Part shown: piece by piece, positions 7,153-14,757 of the stretch
How positions within the stretch are numbered: the stretch's first letter is position 1
Layout of the letters: every line of letters starts with the position of its first letter
NCBI GenBank assembly: GCA_017420825.1
Contig: JAFQNU010000108.1
Location: 1-28,538 of the forward strand
DNA length: 28,538 nt
Direction of reading: 5' to 3'
From: Clostridia bacterium
GTDB lineage: Bacteria > Bacillota > Clostridia > UBA1381
Position numbers and translations under genes: made by a program
The notes under the pieces: generated by a model
The model's database searches: none
What the model was told of the DNA's origin: nothing
What the model saw: only the letters and a program-made list of their open reading frames with translations

Positions 7153-8340
7153 ATGGATATTACAATAACACCGAAGAAATTATCGGGAAAGGTTTGTGCA
7201 GTTGCATCAAAGTCCTTTGCACACAGGATAATTATTGCGGCGGCGCTTTCTGATAAGCCTACAAAAATATACTTGAATACTACCTCTGAGGATATTGAAG
7301 CAACTCTTGATTGTATGGAAAAGTTAGGTGCAAAAGTTCAGAAGAGTGACGGATATATCCTGATAACACCGATAAAGGAGACAATTACGCCTGTTCTTGA
7401 TTGTAATGAGAGCGGTTCAACAGCAAGATTTTTACTTCCTGTTTCGGCGGTACTTTGTGACAGCTTTGAAATGATAGGCAAAGGCAGACTCCCCGAACGT
7501 CCCTTTACTCCGCTTATTAATGAAATGAGAAAAAAGGGCGTTGAAATTTCAAACGATTTACTTCCGTTCAAGGTAACGCACAGACTTTGCGGCGGTGAAT
7601 ACCAAATTGCAGGAAATGTCAGTTCTCAATATATTACGGGACTGATGCTTGCATTGCCATTGTGCAGTGAATCAAGTAAAATAATACTTACATCACCGCT
7701 TGAGTCAAAGGCATATGTAGATATAACAATAGAGGTTTTAGGGCTGTTTGGAATTAATATAGAAGAAACAGAAAACGGTTACAGAATAGAACCGCAAAAA
7801 TTTATTTCACCAGGTGAAATTAAGGTAGAGGGTGACTGGTCAAACAGTGCGTTCTGGATAGTGGCGAATAAGCTTTGCGGAAATATTAGTGTTGACGGAG
7901 TGAACTATCAGAGTACACAGGGTGATATGAAAATTCTTGAAATACTTGATGATGACGTGATTGACGCAAAGGAAATTCCCGACCTTGTACCGATTTTGGC
8001 GGTATGTGCATGTGCAAAAAAAGGAAAAACTCTAATCACCAATGCAGAGAGACTAAGAATAAAGGAAAGTGACAGATTAAATGCTGTAACAACCGTATTA
8101 AATGCACTTGGTGCAGATATTCGGGAGCTTCCCGACGGGCTTGAAATAAATGGTACAGGAGAATTACATGGCGGAGAATGTGACGGATTTGGTGACCACA
8201 GAATTGTCATGTCTGCCGCCATTGCATCTGTAATCTGCAAAAGCAAGGTAACAATTCATGGTGCAGAGGCGGTAAATAAATCATATCCGACTTTTTTTGA
8301 GGATTTTAAAAGGCTTAATGGTGATTTTGTAATTTACTGA
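7153..8340 (+). CDS. aroA: 3-phosphoshikimate 1-carboxyvinyltransferase (EPSP synthase)
   Basis: 395-residue enzyme of the shikimate pathway that joins shikimate-3-phosphate with phosphoenolpyruvate. Recognisable sites: KSFAHR (Lys20, Arg25), NESGSTAR loop (85-92), LPERPFTPL (113-121), SSQ (157-159), IPDLVP with Asp277, RIKESDRL (302-309) and GDHRIVMSAA (347-356). It is about 30 residues shorter than the Escherichia coli enzyme, and the phosphoenolpyruvate loop is not the classic GNAGTA form, but every catalytic block is present. AAAGGA lies about 8 bases upstream of the ATG. It is the second gene of a two-gene unit, away from other aro genes, and ends 10 bp before a terminator. Confidence 0.95.
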   Translation: MDITITPKKLSGKVCAVASKSFAHRIIIAAALSDKPTKIYLNTTSEDIEATLDCMEKLGAKVQKSDGYILITPIKETITPVLDCNESGSTARFLLPVSAVLCDSFEMIGKGRLPERPFTPLINEMRKKGVEISNDLLPFKVTHRLCGGEYQIAGNVSSQYITGLMLALPLCSESSKIILTSPLESKAYVDITIEVLGLFGINIEETENGYRIEPQKFISPGEIKVEGDWSNSAFWIVANKLCGNISVDGVNYQSTQGDMKILEILDDDVIDAKEIPDLVPILAVCACAKKGKTLITNAERLRIKESDRLNAVTTVLNALGADIRELPDGLEINGTGELHGGECDGFGDHRIVMSAAIASVICKSKVTIHGAEAVNKSYPTFFEDFKRLNGDFVIY

Positions 8341-8350
8341 TAAAATTTTA

Positions 8351-8384
8351 TCCGCAAGATTATAACAATCTTGCGGAATTTTTA
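8351..8384 (+). terminator. Rho-independent terminator after aroA
   Basis: 11-bp stem 8351-8361 with 8367-8377 (CCGCAAGATT core), 5-nt loop, then ATTTTTATT. It separates aroA from convergent nrdG, whose stop codon (8382-8384) lies inside the T-rich tail. In the minus direction the T tract is weak. Confidence 0.85.
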
Positions 8385-8900
8385 TTGCATATAAAGTATT
8401 ATTTTGCCTTCTTCAAGTGATTTTTTTACGTCTATAATTCTTTGGTTTGAGCTTCCACGAAATTTTAAGGAAATATCCTTTAAATCAATTTTGAACTCGC
8501 CGTCAACAAGCACATCAATCATTTTAAGCATATCCATGGTAACTTCACAGGTTGCCCGACTTTCACCTATAAGCTCTTCAAAGGTATAACCTGAATAGCA
8601 CCATATATCTTTATTCGGGTATTGTTCTTTGACTTTAACCAAAAACGGATAAAGAGCCTTTTGGTTTGACGGCTCAAACGGCTCACCGCCTAAAAGACTT
8701 AATCCGTCTATCCAATACGGCGCAAGACTTTTTAAAATATAATCCTCGGTTTCTGCTGTAAACTCTTCACCAAAGTTAAAGCTCCATGTATCAGGATTGA
8801 AGCATTCCTTGCAGTGGTGTGTACAGCCTGAAACAAACAGAGAGGTTCTTACGCCCTCTCCGTTTGCAATATCATTTGTTTTTATTTCTCCGTATTTCAT
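8382..8900 (-). CDS. nrdG: Anaerobic ribonucleotide reductase activating protein
   Basis: 172-residue radical-SAM activase that uses a 4Fe-4S cluster and S-adenosylmethionine to make the glycyl radical on NrdD. The cluster motif CTHHCKEC (Cys26, Cys30, Cys33, CX3CX2C) is near the N-terminus, followed by FNPDTW and LLGGEPFE, all typical of NrdG. The start is the ATG at 8898-8900, giving MKYGEIKTND; upstream in-frame codons belong to the nrdD coding region in another frame. The nrdD stop and this start share a base (TAATG), so translation is coupled. The gene ends at the aroA terminator. Confidence 0.95.
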   Translation of the reverse strand: MKYGEIKTNDIANGEGVRTSLFVSGCTHHCKECFNPDTWSFNFGEEFTAETEDYILKSLAPYWIDGLSLLGGEPFEPSNQKALYPFLVKVKEQYPNKDIWCYSGYTFEELIGESRATCEVTMDMLKMIDVLVDGEFKIDLKDISLKFRGSSNQRIIDVKKSLEEGKIILYMQ

Positions 8901-11077
8901 TACAGATGAAGGACCCTGTCCTGAATTTCTTGAGTTCTGCCCTGATTCCAGAACTGTGTTCCGATATATCCGCACGTTCTTCTTGCAACATTCATCTTAT
9001 TCTGGTCAGTGTTTCCGCATTTAGGACATTTCCAGATAAGCTTTCCGTCCTCGTCGGCAACTATCTGTATTTCTCCGTCATATTCACAGCACTGACAAAA
9101 GTCTGATTTCGTGTTTAACTCTGCGTACATAATATTATCATAAATAAACTTCATTACATTCAATACTGCCTTGATGTTATCCTGCATATTCGGAACCTCG
9201 ACATAGCTGATAGCACCGCCGGGAGAAAGCTCCTGGAACTGTGCCTCAAAGGCAAGCTTTGAAAATGCGTCAATTTCCTCTTCAACATGGATATGGTAGC
9301 TGTTTGTAATATAGTTCTTATCGGTTACACCGGGAACAATTCCAAAACGCTTTTGCAGTGACTTTGCAAATTTGTAGGTTGTGCTCTCAAGCGGAGTGCC
9401 ATAGATACTGAAGTCTATGTTTTCCTTTTCCTTCCACCTCTTTGTTGCGGCATTTAAGTATTTCATAACATCAAGAGCAAACGGTGTAGCTTCGGGGTCG
9501 GTGTGAGATTTGCCTGTCATATACTTTGTACACTCATAGAGACCTGCATATCCTAAAGATATTGTTGAATATCCGCCGTATAAAAGCTTGTCTATCGTTT
9601 CGCCCTTTTTGAGTCTTGCCAATGCACCATGCTGCCATAAAATAGGGGCGGCATCGCTTAGTGTTCCCTTTAATCTGTTGTGACGGCACATGAGTGCTTT
9701 GTAACAGATTTCAAGTCTTTCGTCAAATATCTTCCAGAATTTTTCCATATTTCTCTGAGAAGAAAGAGCAATATCAACAAGGTTAATTGTAACAACACCC
9801 TGATTAAATCTGCCGTAATACTTCGGCTTATTTGTTTCGGGGTCAACATATGGGGTAAGGAATGAACGGCATCCCATACAGGTGTAGCAGTTTCCGTTAC
9901 CGTTTTTGTCGATTTTGAGCTTCAACATCATTTTTTCCGATATGTAATCGGGCACCATTCTTTTAGCAGTACATTTTGCAGAAAGCTCTGTAAGATAATA
10001 ATACTTTGAATCCTCGTGTATATTGTCCTCTTCAAGCACATAGATGAGCTTGGGGAATGCAGGAGTAATCCATACTCCGCTCTCATTTTTAACACCCTGT
10101 ATTCTCTGTTTCAAAATCTCTTCGATAATAAGAGCAAGGTCAGCCTTTTCCTGTGGGTCGTCAGTTTCACCTAAATACATATATACTGTAACAAACGGAG
10201 CTTGTCCGTTAGTTGTAAGCAGTGTTACAACCTGATACTGAATTGTCTGAACACCCTTTTTAATTTCTTCTAAAAGTCTTTTTTCGGTTATTGCGTCGAT
10301 TTTCTCGTCGCTTAATGTTATTCCGCTTAATTCAAGCTCTTCAATAAGTGATTTCCTGATTTTCTTTCTTGAAATATCAACAAACGGTGCAAGATGTGTT
10401 AAGCTTATACTTTGTCCGCCGTATTGGCTTGACGCAACCTGTGCAATAATCTGTGTTGCAATGTTGCAGGCTGTTGAAAAGCTGTGCGGCTTTTCAATTA
10501 AAGTTCCGCTTATTACAGTTCCGTTTTGGAGCATATCTTCAAGGTTAACAAGGTCACAATTGTGCATATGCTGAGCAAAATAGTCACTGTCATGAAAATG
10601 GATAAGTCCGTCCTCATGAGCTTGTACAATTTCCTCAGGCAATAAAATTCTTCTTGTTAAGTCCTTTGAAACCTCACCTGCCATATAATCACGCTGTACG
10701 CTGTTGATTGTAGGATTTTTATTGGAATTTTCCTGTTTAACCTCTTCGTTATTACATTCTATAAGTGTCAAAATCTGATTATCCGTTGTATTTGAATTAC
10801 GAACAAGAGATCTGGTATAACGGTATTTTACATAGCTTTTCGCAACCTCAAACGCACCCTGTGCCATTATCTGATTTTCTACTATGTCTTGTATTTCTTC
10901 GACAGAATAAGCTCTGCCTGCTTTTGACAAACGGAATTCAACATAATCTGCGATTGTTGCAATCTGTGCATCGGTTAATTCCTTTGTCTGTACAGAAAGG
11001 TTCGCCTTTGACACAGCTTTTATAATTTTATTTATATCAAAATCTACTTCCGAACCATTTCTTTTTATGATTTTCAC
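8900..11077 (-). CDS. nrdD: Anaerobic (class III) ribonucleoside-triphosphate reductase
   Basis: 725-residue glycyl-radical enzyme that reduces NTPs to dNTPs without oxygen. An ATP-cone allosteric domain occupies about residues 1-90 (MKIIKRNGSE onward). The barrel contains the catalytic Cys region. A C-terminal zinc site uses Cys661/Cys664 and Cys684/Cys687. The radical motif RTCGYIG has Gly703, 22 residues from the end. The start codon is GTG at 11075-11077, 8 bases after a strong AAGGAGGT. It forms an operon with nrdG. Regulation is by a sigma-A promoter with two NrdR boxes upstream, so NrdR repression is expected; nrdR itself is not in the window. Confidence 0.97.
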   Translation of the reverse strand: MKIIKRNGSEVDFDINKIIKAVSKANLSVQTKELTDAQIATIADYVEFRLSKAGRAYSVEEIQDIVENQIMAQGAFEVAKSYVKYRYTRSLVRNSNTTDNQILTLIECNNEEVKQENSNKNPTINSVQRDYMAGEVSKDLTRRILLPEEIVQAHEDGLIHFHDSDYFAQHMHNCDLVNLEDMLQNGTVISGTLIEKPHSFSTACNIATQIIAQVASSQYGGQSISLTHLAPFVDISRKKIRKSLIEELELSGITLSDEKIDAITEKRLLEEIKKGVQTIQYQVVTLLTTNGQAPFVTVYMYLGETDDPQEKADLALIIEEILKQRIQGVKNESGVWITPAFPKLIYVLEEDNIHEDSKYYYLTELSAKCTAKRMVPDYISEKMMLKLKIDKNGNGNCYTCMGCRSFLTPYVDPETNKPKYYGRFNQGVVTINLVDIALSSQRNMEKFWKIFDERLEICYKALMCRHNRLKGTLSDAAPILWQHGALARLKKGETIDKLLYGGYSTISLGYAGLYECTKYMTGKSHTDPEATPFALDVMKYLNAATKRWKEKENIDFSIYGTPLESTTYKFAKSLQKRFGIVPGVTDKNYITNSYHIHVEEEIDAFSKLAFEAQFQELSPGGAISYVEVPNMQDNIKAVLNVMKFIYDNIMYAELNTKSDFCQCCEYDGEIQIVADEDGKLIWKCPKCGNTDQNKMNVARRTCGYIGTQFWNQGRTQEIQDRVLHL

Positions 11078-11114
11078 TTTAACCTACCTCCTTACATATT
11101 TTCTGTGCCTTATT

Positions 11115-11143
11115 ATAATACCAAAAAATTGTATTGATGTCAA
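11115..11143 (-). promoter_or_regulatory. Sigma-A promoter of nrdDG
   Basis: Minus strand: TTGACA (11138-11143), 17-bp spacer, TATTAT (11115-11120). The predicted leader of about 30 nt carries AAGGAGGT. The proximal NrdR box sits 18 bp upstream of the -35. Confidence 0.78.
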
Positions 11144-11161
11144 GTATTTTTATTATAAAAA

Positions 11162-11177
11162 ACACAATATATTGTGG
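11162..11177. promoter_or_regulatory. NrdR box 1 (promoter-proximal)
   Basis: ACACAATATATTGTGG, containing a perfect 14-bp palindrome at 11163-11176. It matches the known NrdR box form acaCwAtATaTwGtgt. Centre at 11169.5, roughly -61 from the expected nrdD start site. NrdR is the nucleotide-sensing repressor of ribonucleotide reductase genes. Confidence 0.88.
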
Positions 11178-11185
11178 TTGAATTT

Positions 11186-11307
11186 TAATATTACAATTAC
11201 ATTACAAACATAAAACTGCAAAAAACACGATAATATCACATTTTAAATTCTGGAATGCAGGAAATGGGTATTAATCTATTCGTGTTTGTAATCAAATTGT
11301 AATATTA
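11186..11307. repeat. Mirrored 25-bp repeats between the NrdR boxes
   Basis: A 25-bp word beginning TAATATTACAATT and ending ATTACAAACA occurs at 11186-11210 and, inverted, at 11283-11307, with 23 of 25 bases the same. Each copy lies on the inner side of an NrdR box, with gaps of 8 and 1 bp. Inside the word ATTACAA occurs twice with an 11-bp period, as in a direct-repeat protein site. I know no named regulator for it. Confidence 0.7.
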
Positions 11308-11308
11308 G

Positions 11309-11324
11309 ACACAATATATTGTGT
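11309..11324. promoter_or_regulatory. NrdR box 2 (distal)
   Basis: ACACAATATATTGTGT, a perfect 16-bp palindrome matching the NrdR box consensus. Centre at 11316.5, exactly 147 bp (about 14 helical turns) from box 1. It lies 35 bp downstream of the sigK stop codon. Confidence 0.88.
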
Positions 11325-11359
11325 TCGAATAAATCATAATTACTGTATTTAGATATTAT

Positions 11360-12043
11360 TTAGCTGTTTTTGAAGCCTTCAGCAAGCTTTTTTATTGCTT
11401 TTTTCTCTATTCTCGACACATAGGAACGTGAGATGCCAAGAATGTCAGCAACCTCTTGTTGGGTAAGACGTTTCTTTCTGCCGAGTCCGTATCTCCACAC
11501 GAGTATATCATATTCATTTTTTTTTAGTACCTTATCCATGACCTTGTATAGCTTTTTTGCATCTGCCTTAGCGGTTAACTCCTCAACAATATCAATTGTG
11601 TCTGCAGGAATTATGTCGGCAAAGGTCAGTGCATTTCCTTCCTTGTCAGTTCCGATACGTTCATCAAGCGACACTTCGTTATTGTGTTTCTTTGCTCCGC
11701 GCAAAACCATAAGAACCTCATTTTCTATACATCGTGAGGCGTAGGACGATAATCTTGAGCTTTTTTCGGGGTTAAATGTATTAATACCCTTTATAAGACC
11801 AATTATTCCTACCGAAATCAAATCCTCGTTATTGGCTTCATTGCTGTATTTTTTTGCTATGTGGGCAACAAGTCTCAGATTATGCTCAACAAGAATGTTT
11901 CTTGCATTCATATCACCTTTGGCAAATTTATCAAGATATAGCTTTTCTTCCTGGGGTGTCAGCTGTTGCGGAAAAGAATTTCCTCCTATGTATCCTGTTA
12001 AAAACATTAACTCTTGTAATAAATGCATTAACAGCTCAAACAT
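11360..12043 (-). CDS. sigK: RNA polymerase sporulation sigma factor SigK
   Basis: 227-residue sigma-70 family factor of the late mother cell. The N-terminal part has GYIGGNSFPQQLTPQEE. Region 2 has ARNILVEHNLRLVAHIAKKY and EDLISVGIIGLIKGINTF. Region 4 has LTQQEVADILGISRSYVSRIEKKA, the -35-binding helix-turn-helix. The pattern closely fits SigK rather than SigE. The N-terminal pro-region is short and hydrophobic (MFELLMHLLQELMFLTGY), fitting a cleaved pro-sequence (inference). The gene is continuous, with no skin-like element. GGAGG stands 7 bases before the ATG. No strong terminator separates it from the nrdD leader. Confidence 0.92.
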   Translation of the reverse strand: MFELLMHLLQELMFLTGYIGGNSFPQQLTPQEEKLYLDKFAKGDMNARNILVEHNLRLVAHIAKKYSNEANNEDLISVGIIGLIKGINTFNPEKSSRLSSYASRCIENEVLMVLRGAKKHNNEVSLDERIGTDKEGNALTFADIIPADTIDIVEELTAKADAKKLYKVMDKVLKKNEYDILVWRYGLGRKKRLTQQEVADILGISRSYVSRIEKKAIKKLAEGFKNS

Positions 12044-12072
12044 AAGTATGCCTCCAAAATACTTTTTCTTAT

Positions 12073-12101
12073 ATTATATGTGAAAAAATTATTTTTGTGA
12101 C
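12073..12101 (-). promoter_or_regulatory. Possible sigma-E-like promoter of sigK
   Basis: Minus strand CATATAAT (12073-12080), one base from the sigma-E -10 form CATACAAT, with GTCACAAA 13 bp upstream (12094-12101) as a poor -35. sigK is transcribed by sigma-E in known spore formers, which motivated the search. The -10 core also reads as a sigma-A TATAAT, so the assignment is tentative. Confidence 0.35.
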
Positions 12102-12104
12102 TTT

Positions 12105-12142
12105 TATTATAAAAAAAAGAATGTTACCGAAGTAACATTCTT
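12105..12142 (-). terminator. Rho-independent terminator with UUCG tetraloop
   Basis: On the minus strand an 11-bp stem (12132-12142 with 12117-12127) is closed by C-UUCG-G and followed by eight T residues. It ends the F420-ligase-like gene just before the sigK promoter region. Confidence 0.92.
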
Positions 12143-12150
12143 AATTAATA

Positions 12151-13350
12151 TCAGTTAGTATAATTATCAAAGTATCCCTGGACGAGAACAACAGGTGTAC
12201 CCTTATCGCCTGAGCCGCTTGTGAGGTCACACAAAGAGCCGATAAGGTCGGTAAGCTGACGGGGGGTAGTTCCCTGTGATGCCATGTTACCAACAAGATT
12301 GTCCTGTTTTGCTTTAATGCTCTCCGAAATTGCCTTCTTTAATTCCTCGCCTGACAAATCCTTAAAGTCATTATCTGCAAGATATTTAAGCTTCAATTCG
12401 TTTGGTGTGCCGATAAGACCGTCTGTAAATGCAGGAGATACAACAGGGTCAGCAAGCTCCCATATTTTTCCTTTAGGATCTTTAAATGCACCGTCGCCAT
12501 AAACCATAACCTCAACGTGCTTACCTGTTCTGTCAAGAACTTTTTTCTGAATATCAAGAACTAAGTCCTGACATTCTTTCGGGAATAGCTTAATTGTATC
12601 TTCAGTTGATTTGTTTGAGCCAAGTAAACCGTATTTTTCATTATAGCCGCTTCCTGAAACTGAGGCATTTAATATGTCATCAAGACTGCAGACAACCTTT
12701 GCGCCTGCCTCCTTTAAAATACGCTTTGTACGTGCTCTTGTGTGTATATCACAGTTGATAATACAATCTGTGTAATTAAGAATTGCTTTTGCTTGATTAG
12801 CAAAAATTATTTCAACCTCTGCTCCACATTCGCGGATAAGATTGCCGTAGTATTCAACGTAATCAACGCCTGTAAATTCATGCTTATTATATCCAAATAG
12901 TTCACGATAACGTTCAAGGGAAAGAACATCGGAATACGGATTTATTCCGGCGGCATCTATCTGGTCAATGCTAATCAGCTCGTTACCAACCTCATCTGAA
13001 GGATAGCTAAGCATAAGAACAATCTTTTTTGATGCCATTGCAATACCCTTTAAGCAGATTGCAAAACGGTTACGGGAGAGAATTGGGAATATTACTCCGA
13101 CTGTTTCGCCGCCAAGCTTAGCCTTAACATCAGCCGCTATATCATTAACAGAGGCATAGTTACCCTGTGCTCTTGCTACGATTGATTCAGTAATGGAAAT
13201 TACATCTCTGTCACGGAGCTCAAAGCCCTCGCACTCAGCCGCCTCTAAAACACTGTTCGTCACGATAGCGGCAAGGTCATCGCCCTTACGGATAATTGGG
13301 CATCGGATACCTCTTGAAACTGTGCCTACTTTTCTTTCTTTATTTGTCAC
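12151..13350 (-). CDS. Coenzyme F420-0:L-glutamate ligase domain protein
   Basis: 399-residue protein whose N-terminal half resembles the F420-0:gamma-glutamyl ligase family (CofE/FbiB type): VGTVSRGIRCPIIRKGDDL, then DRDVISITESIVARAQG, and GGETVGVIFPILSRNRF. A second half (about 110-399) contains VMVYGDGAFKDPKGKIWELADPVVSPAF and a C-terminal GTPVVLVQGYF. In archaea and actinobacteria this fold adds glutamate to cofactor F420. Most clostridia are not known to make F420, so the true substrate is unknown. The start is GTG 13348-13350 with GAAGGGA 5 bases upstream; the longer frame adds 33 residues read from promoter DNA. It is monocistronic, with its own promoter and terminator. Confidence 0.8.
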   Translation of the reverse strand: MTNKERKVGTVSRGIRCPIIRKGDDLAAIVTNSVLEAAECEGFELRDRDVISITESIVARAQGNYASVNDIAADVKAKLGGETVGVIFPILSRNRFAICLKGIAMASKKIVLMLSYPSDEVGNELISIDQIDAAGINPYSDVLSLERYRELFGYNKHEFTGVDYVEYYGNLIRECGAEVEIIFANQAKAILNYTDCIINCDIHTRARTKRILKEAGAKVVCSLDDILNASVSGSGYNEKYGLLGSNKSTEDTIKLFPKECQDLVLDIQKKVLDRTGKHVEVMVYGDGAFKDPKGKIWELADPVVSPAFTDGLIGTPNELKLKYLADNDFKDLSGEELKKAISESIKAKQDNLVGNMASQGTTPRQLTDLIGSLCDLTSGSGDKGTPVVLVQGYFDNYTN

Positions 13351-13402
13351 ATAAATCCCTTCAATCTTTTTAAAATTTAGATTTGTAAAAATTACATTAA
13401 AT

Positions 13403-13431
13403 ATTATAACACTTTTTTTGACAATATTCAA
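13403..13431 (-). promoter_or_regulatory. Sigma-A promoter of the F420-ligase-like gene
   Basis: Minus strand TTGAAT (13426-13431), 17-bp spacer, TATAAT (13403-13408). The spacer contains TTGTCAAA (13417-13424), a match to the Spo0A box core, which may be chance in such AT-rich DNA. Confidence 0.7.
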
Positions 13432-13580
13432 TAGTAAATTTAATATCATATGGAAATTTATTACAATTTGTCAATTATGCATGGTACATAATAAAATGTT
13501 TATGTTTTATCATACAAAACAAAAGAATGATTTTGAATAAATTTAATGTGTATGCAAATACTTAAATCGGGGGGATAAAA

Positions 13581-14009
13581 ATGAATTCTGACGTACGTTT
13601 GTTGAATGAAATCCATAAAAATTGCATAACAGCTATAAATGCAATATCGGGACTGTTAAAAAAAACAGAGAATCAAAAATTATATGACTGTCTTTTTGAA
13701 CAAATGTCCTGTTACAGAGAATATGCAAATAAGGCTACAAGAATGCTTGAGCAATATGGGTGCAAACCAAAAAGAGAGGATTTTTTTGATAAAACCACGC
13801 TTGGTTTTACTCTTTATGTTGTGGGAGGGGGTAGGCTTTCAGCACACAGACTCTCAAAAATCCTTATAAACGGTAGCGTTGAGGGAATTTATGATATTGC
13901 AGGACACATTAATTCCTGCACAGATGCAACTCCGGCATCAAGACAGCTCGCATACAGCCTGATTGGAGCAGAGGAAGAGAATATAAACAAAATGAATGAG
14001 TTTTTATAA
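13581..14009 (+). CDS. Small helical-bundle protein of a conserved clostridial family
   Basis: 142 residues, almost all predicted helix, with no signal peptide or membrane segment. It resembles a family of about 140-residue clostridial proteins, possibly related to DUF2383/ferritin-like bundles, through an N-terminal LLNEIHKNCITAINAISGLL helix, a central region SAHRLSKILINGSVEGIYDI and a C-terminal EEENINKMNEFL. There is no clear ferritin ExxH metal set, so no function is proposed. The start has a GGGGGG tract 6 bases upstream. Possible sporulation-type promoter words lie before it. It converges on the SDR gene, with only 3 bp between the stop codons and no terminator. Confidence 0.75.
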   Translation: MNSDVRLLNEIHKNCITAINAISGLLKKTENQKLYDCLFEQMSCYREYANKATRMLEQYGCKPKREDFFDKTTLGFTLYVVGGGRLSAHRLSKILINGSVEGIYDIAGHINSCTDATPASRQLAYSLIGAEEENINKMNEFL

Positions 14010-14012
14010 ATT

Positions 14013-14726
14013 TCACATTTCCCAACCGCCGTTGATACCTATTGTCTGACCTGTTATATAGCTCGAATTGTCTGAGGCAAGAAAATATGCAAGCTCGGCA
14101 CATTCGTCGGGAGTACCGACTCTTGATATGGGGATTTGTGAGCATATGTCCGCTATATCCTCATCTGTAAGATGTGAATTCATATCTGTTTCTATTATTC
14201 CGGGTGCAATACAGTTAACACGAATACCCATTAAACCAAGCTCCTTTGCAAGTGCCTTTGTAAATCCTATTATGCCTGCTTTTGCTGCTGAATAATGCAC
14301 CTCGCATGACGCACCATGCTCGCCCCAGATTGAAGAAATATTTATAATAGAACCGCCTTTGGTTAACATATGCTTTGTAGCCTCCTGCGTAACATTGTAT
14401 ATTCCTGTAAGATTTACATCAAGCATTTTTTTCCATTGTTCGGGAGTTATATCAATAAAAAGCATTTGCTCCGCAATTCCTGCATTATTAATTAAAACGT
14501 CTATACCTCCATGTTTTGTACATATACTGTTAACAACATCAGAAAGCTTATCCTTATCGCATATATCGGCACGGTATGCAATACACCCTGTTTCCTTACA
14601 TAGCTTGTCCGCAAGCTCATCATTTTTCTGATATATTATAAAAGTCCTGTACCCTTTTTTTGTAAATAAGCGCACACAGCTGGCGCCAATACCTCGTGTT
14701 CCACCTGTTATGAGTACATTCTTCAT
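14013..14726 (-). CDS. SDR-family oxidoreductase (FabG-like)
   Basis: 237-residue classical short-chain dehydrogenase/reductase, NAD(P)H-dependent and cytoplasmic. It shows the cofactor motif TGGTRGIG (7-14), NNAG (80-83), Asn105, Ser132, and Tyr145 with Lys149 in YSAAKAG, then APGIIETDMN (175-184) and a C-terminal GQTIGINGGW. This matches 3-oxoacyl-ACP reductase-like enzymes, but no fatty-acid synthesis genes are nearby, so it may reduce another ketone. The start is the ATG 14724-14726, 7-8 bases after GGAGGT; upstream in-frame codons read through the promoter. It is divergent from nusB and probably monocistronic. Confidence 0.9.
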   Translation of the reverse strand: MKNVLITGGTRGIGASCVRLFTKKGYRTFIIYQKNDELADKLCKETGCIAYRADICDKDKLSDVVNSICTKHGGIDVLINNAGIAEQMLFIDITPEQWKKMLDVNLTGIYNVTQEATKHMLTKGGSIINISSIWGEHGASCEVHYSAAKAGIIGFTKALAKELGLMGIRVNCIAPGIIETDMNSHLTDEDIADICSQIPISRVGTPDECAELAYFLASDNSSYITGQTIGINGGWEM

Positions 14727-14757
14727 GGTAATACCTCCGAAATTTATTCCTTCACAT

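Noticed and set aside
11221..11250. A third NrdR box between the two palindromes
   Set aside because: ACACGATAATATCACA shares the first half only and is not palindromic.
13351..13449. 33-residue N-terminal extension of the F420-ligase-like protein
   Set aside because: It would be translated from the -10/-35 promoter DNA, and a GTG with a good ribosome binding site begins the conserved region.
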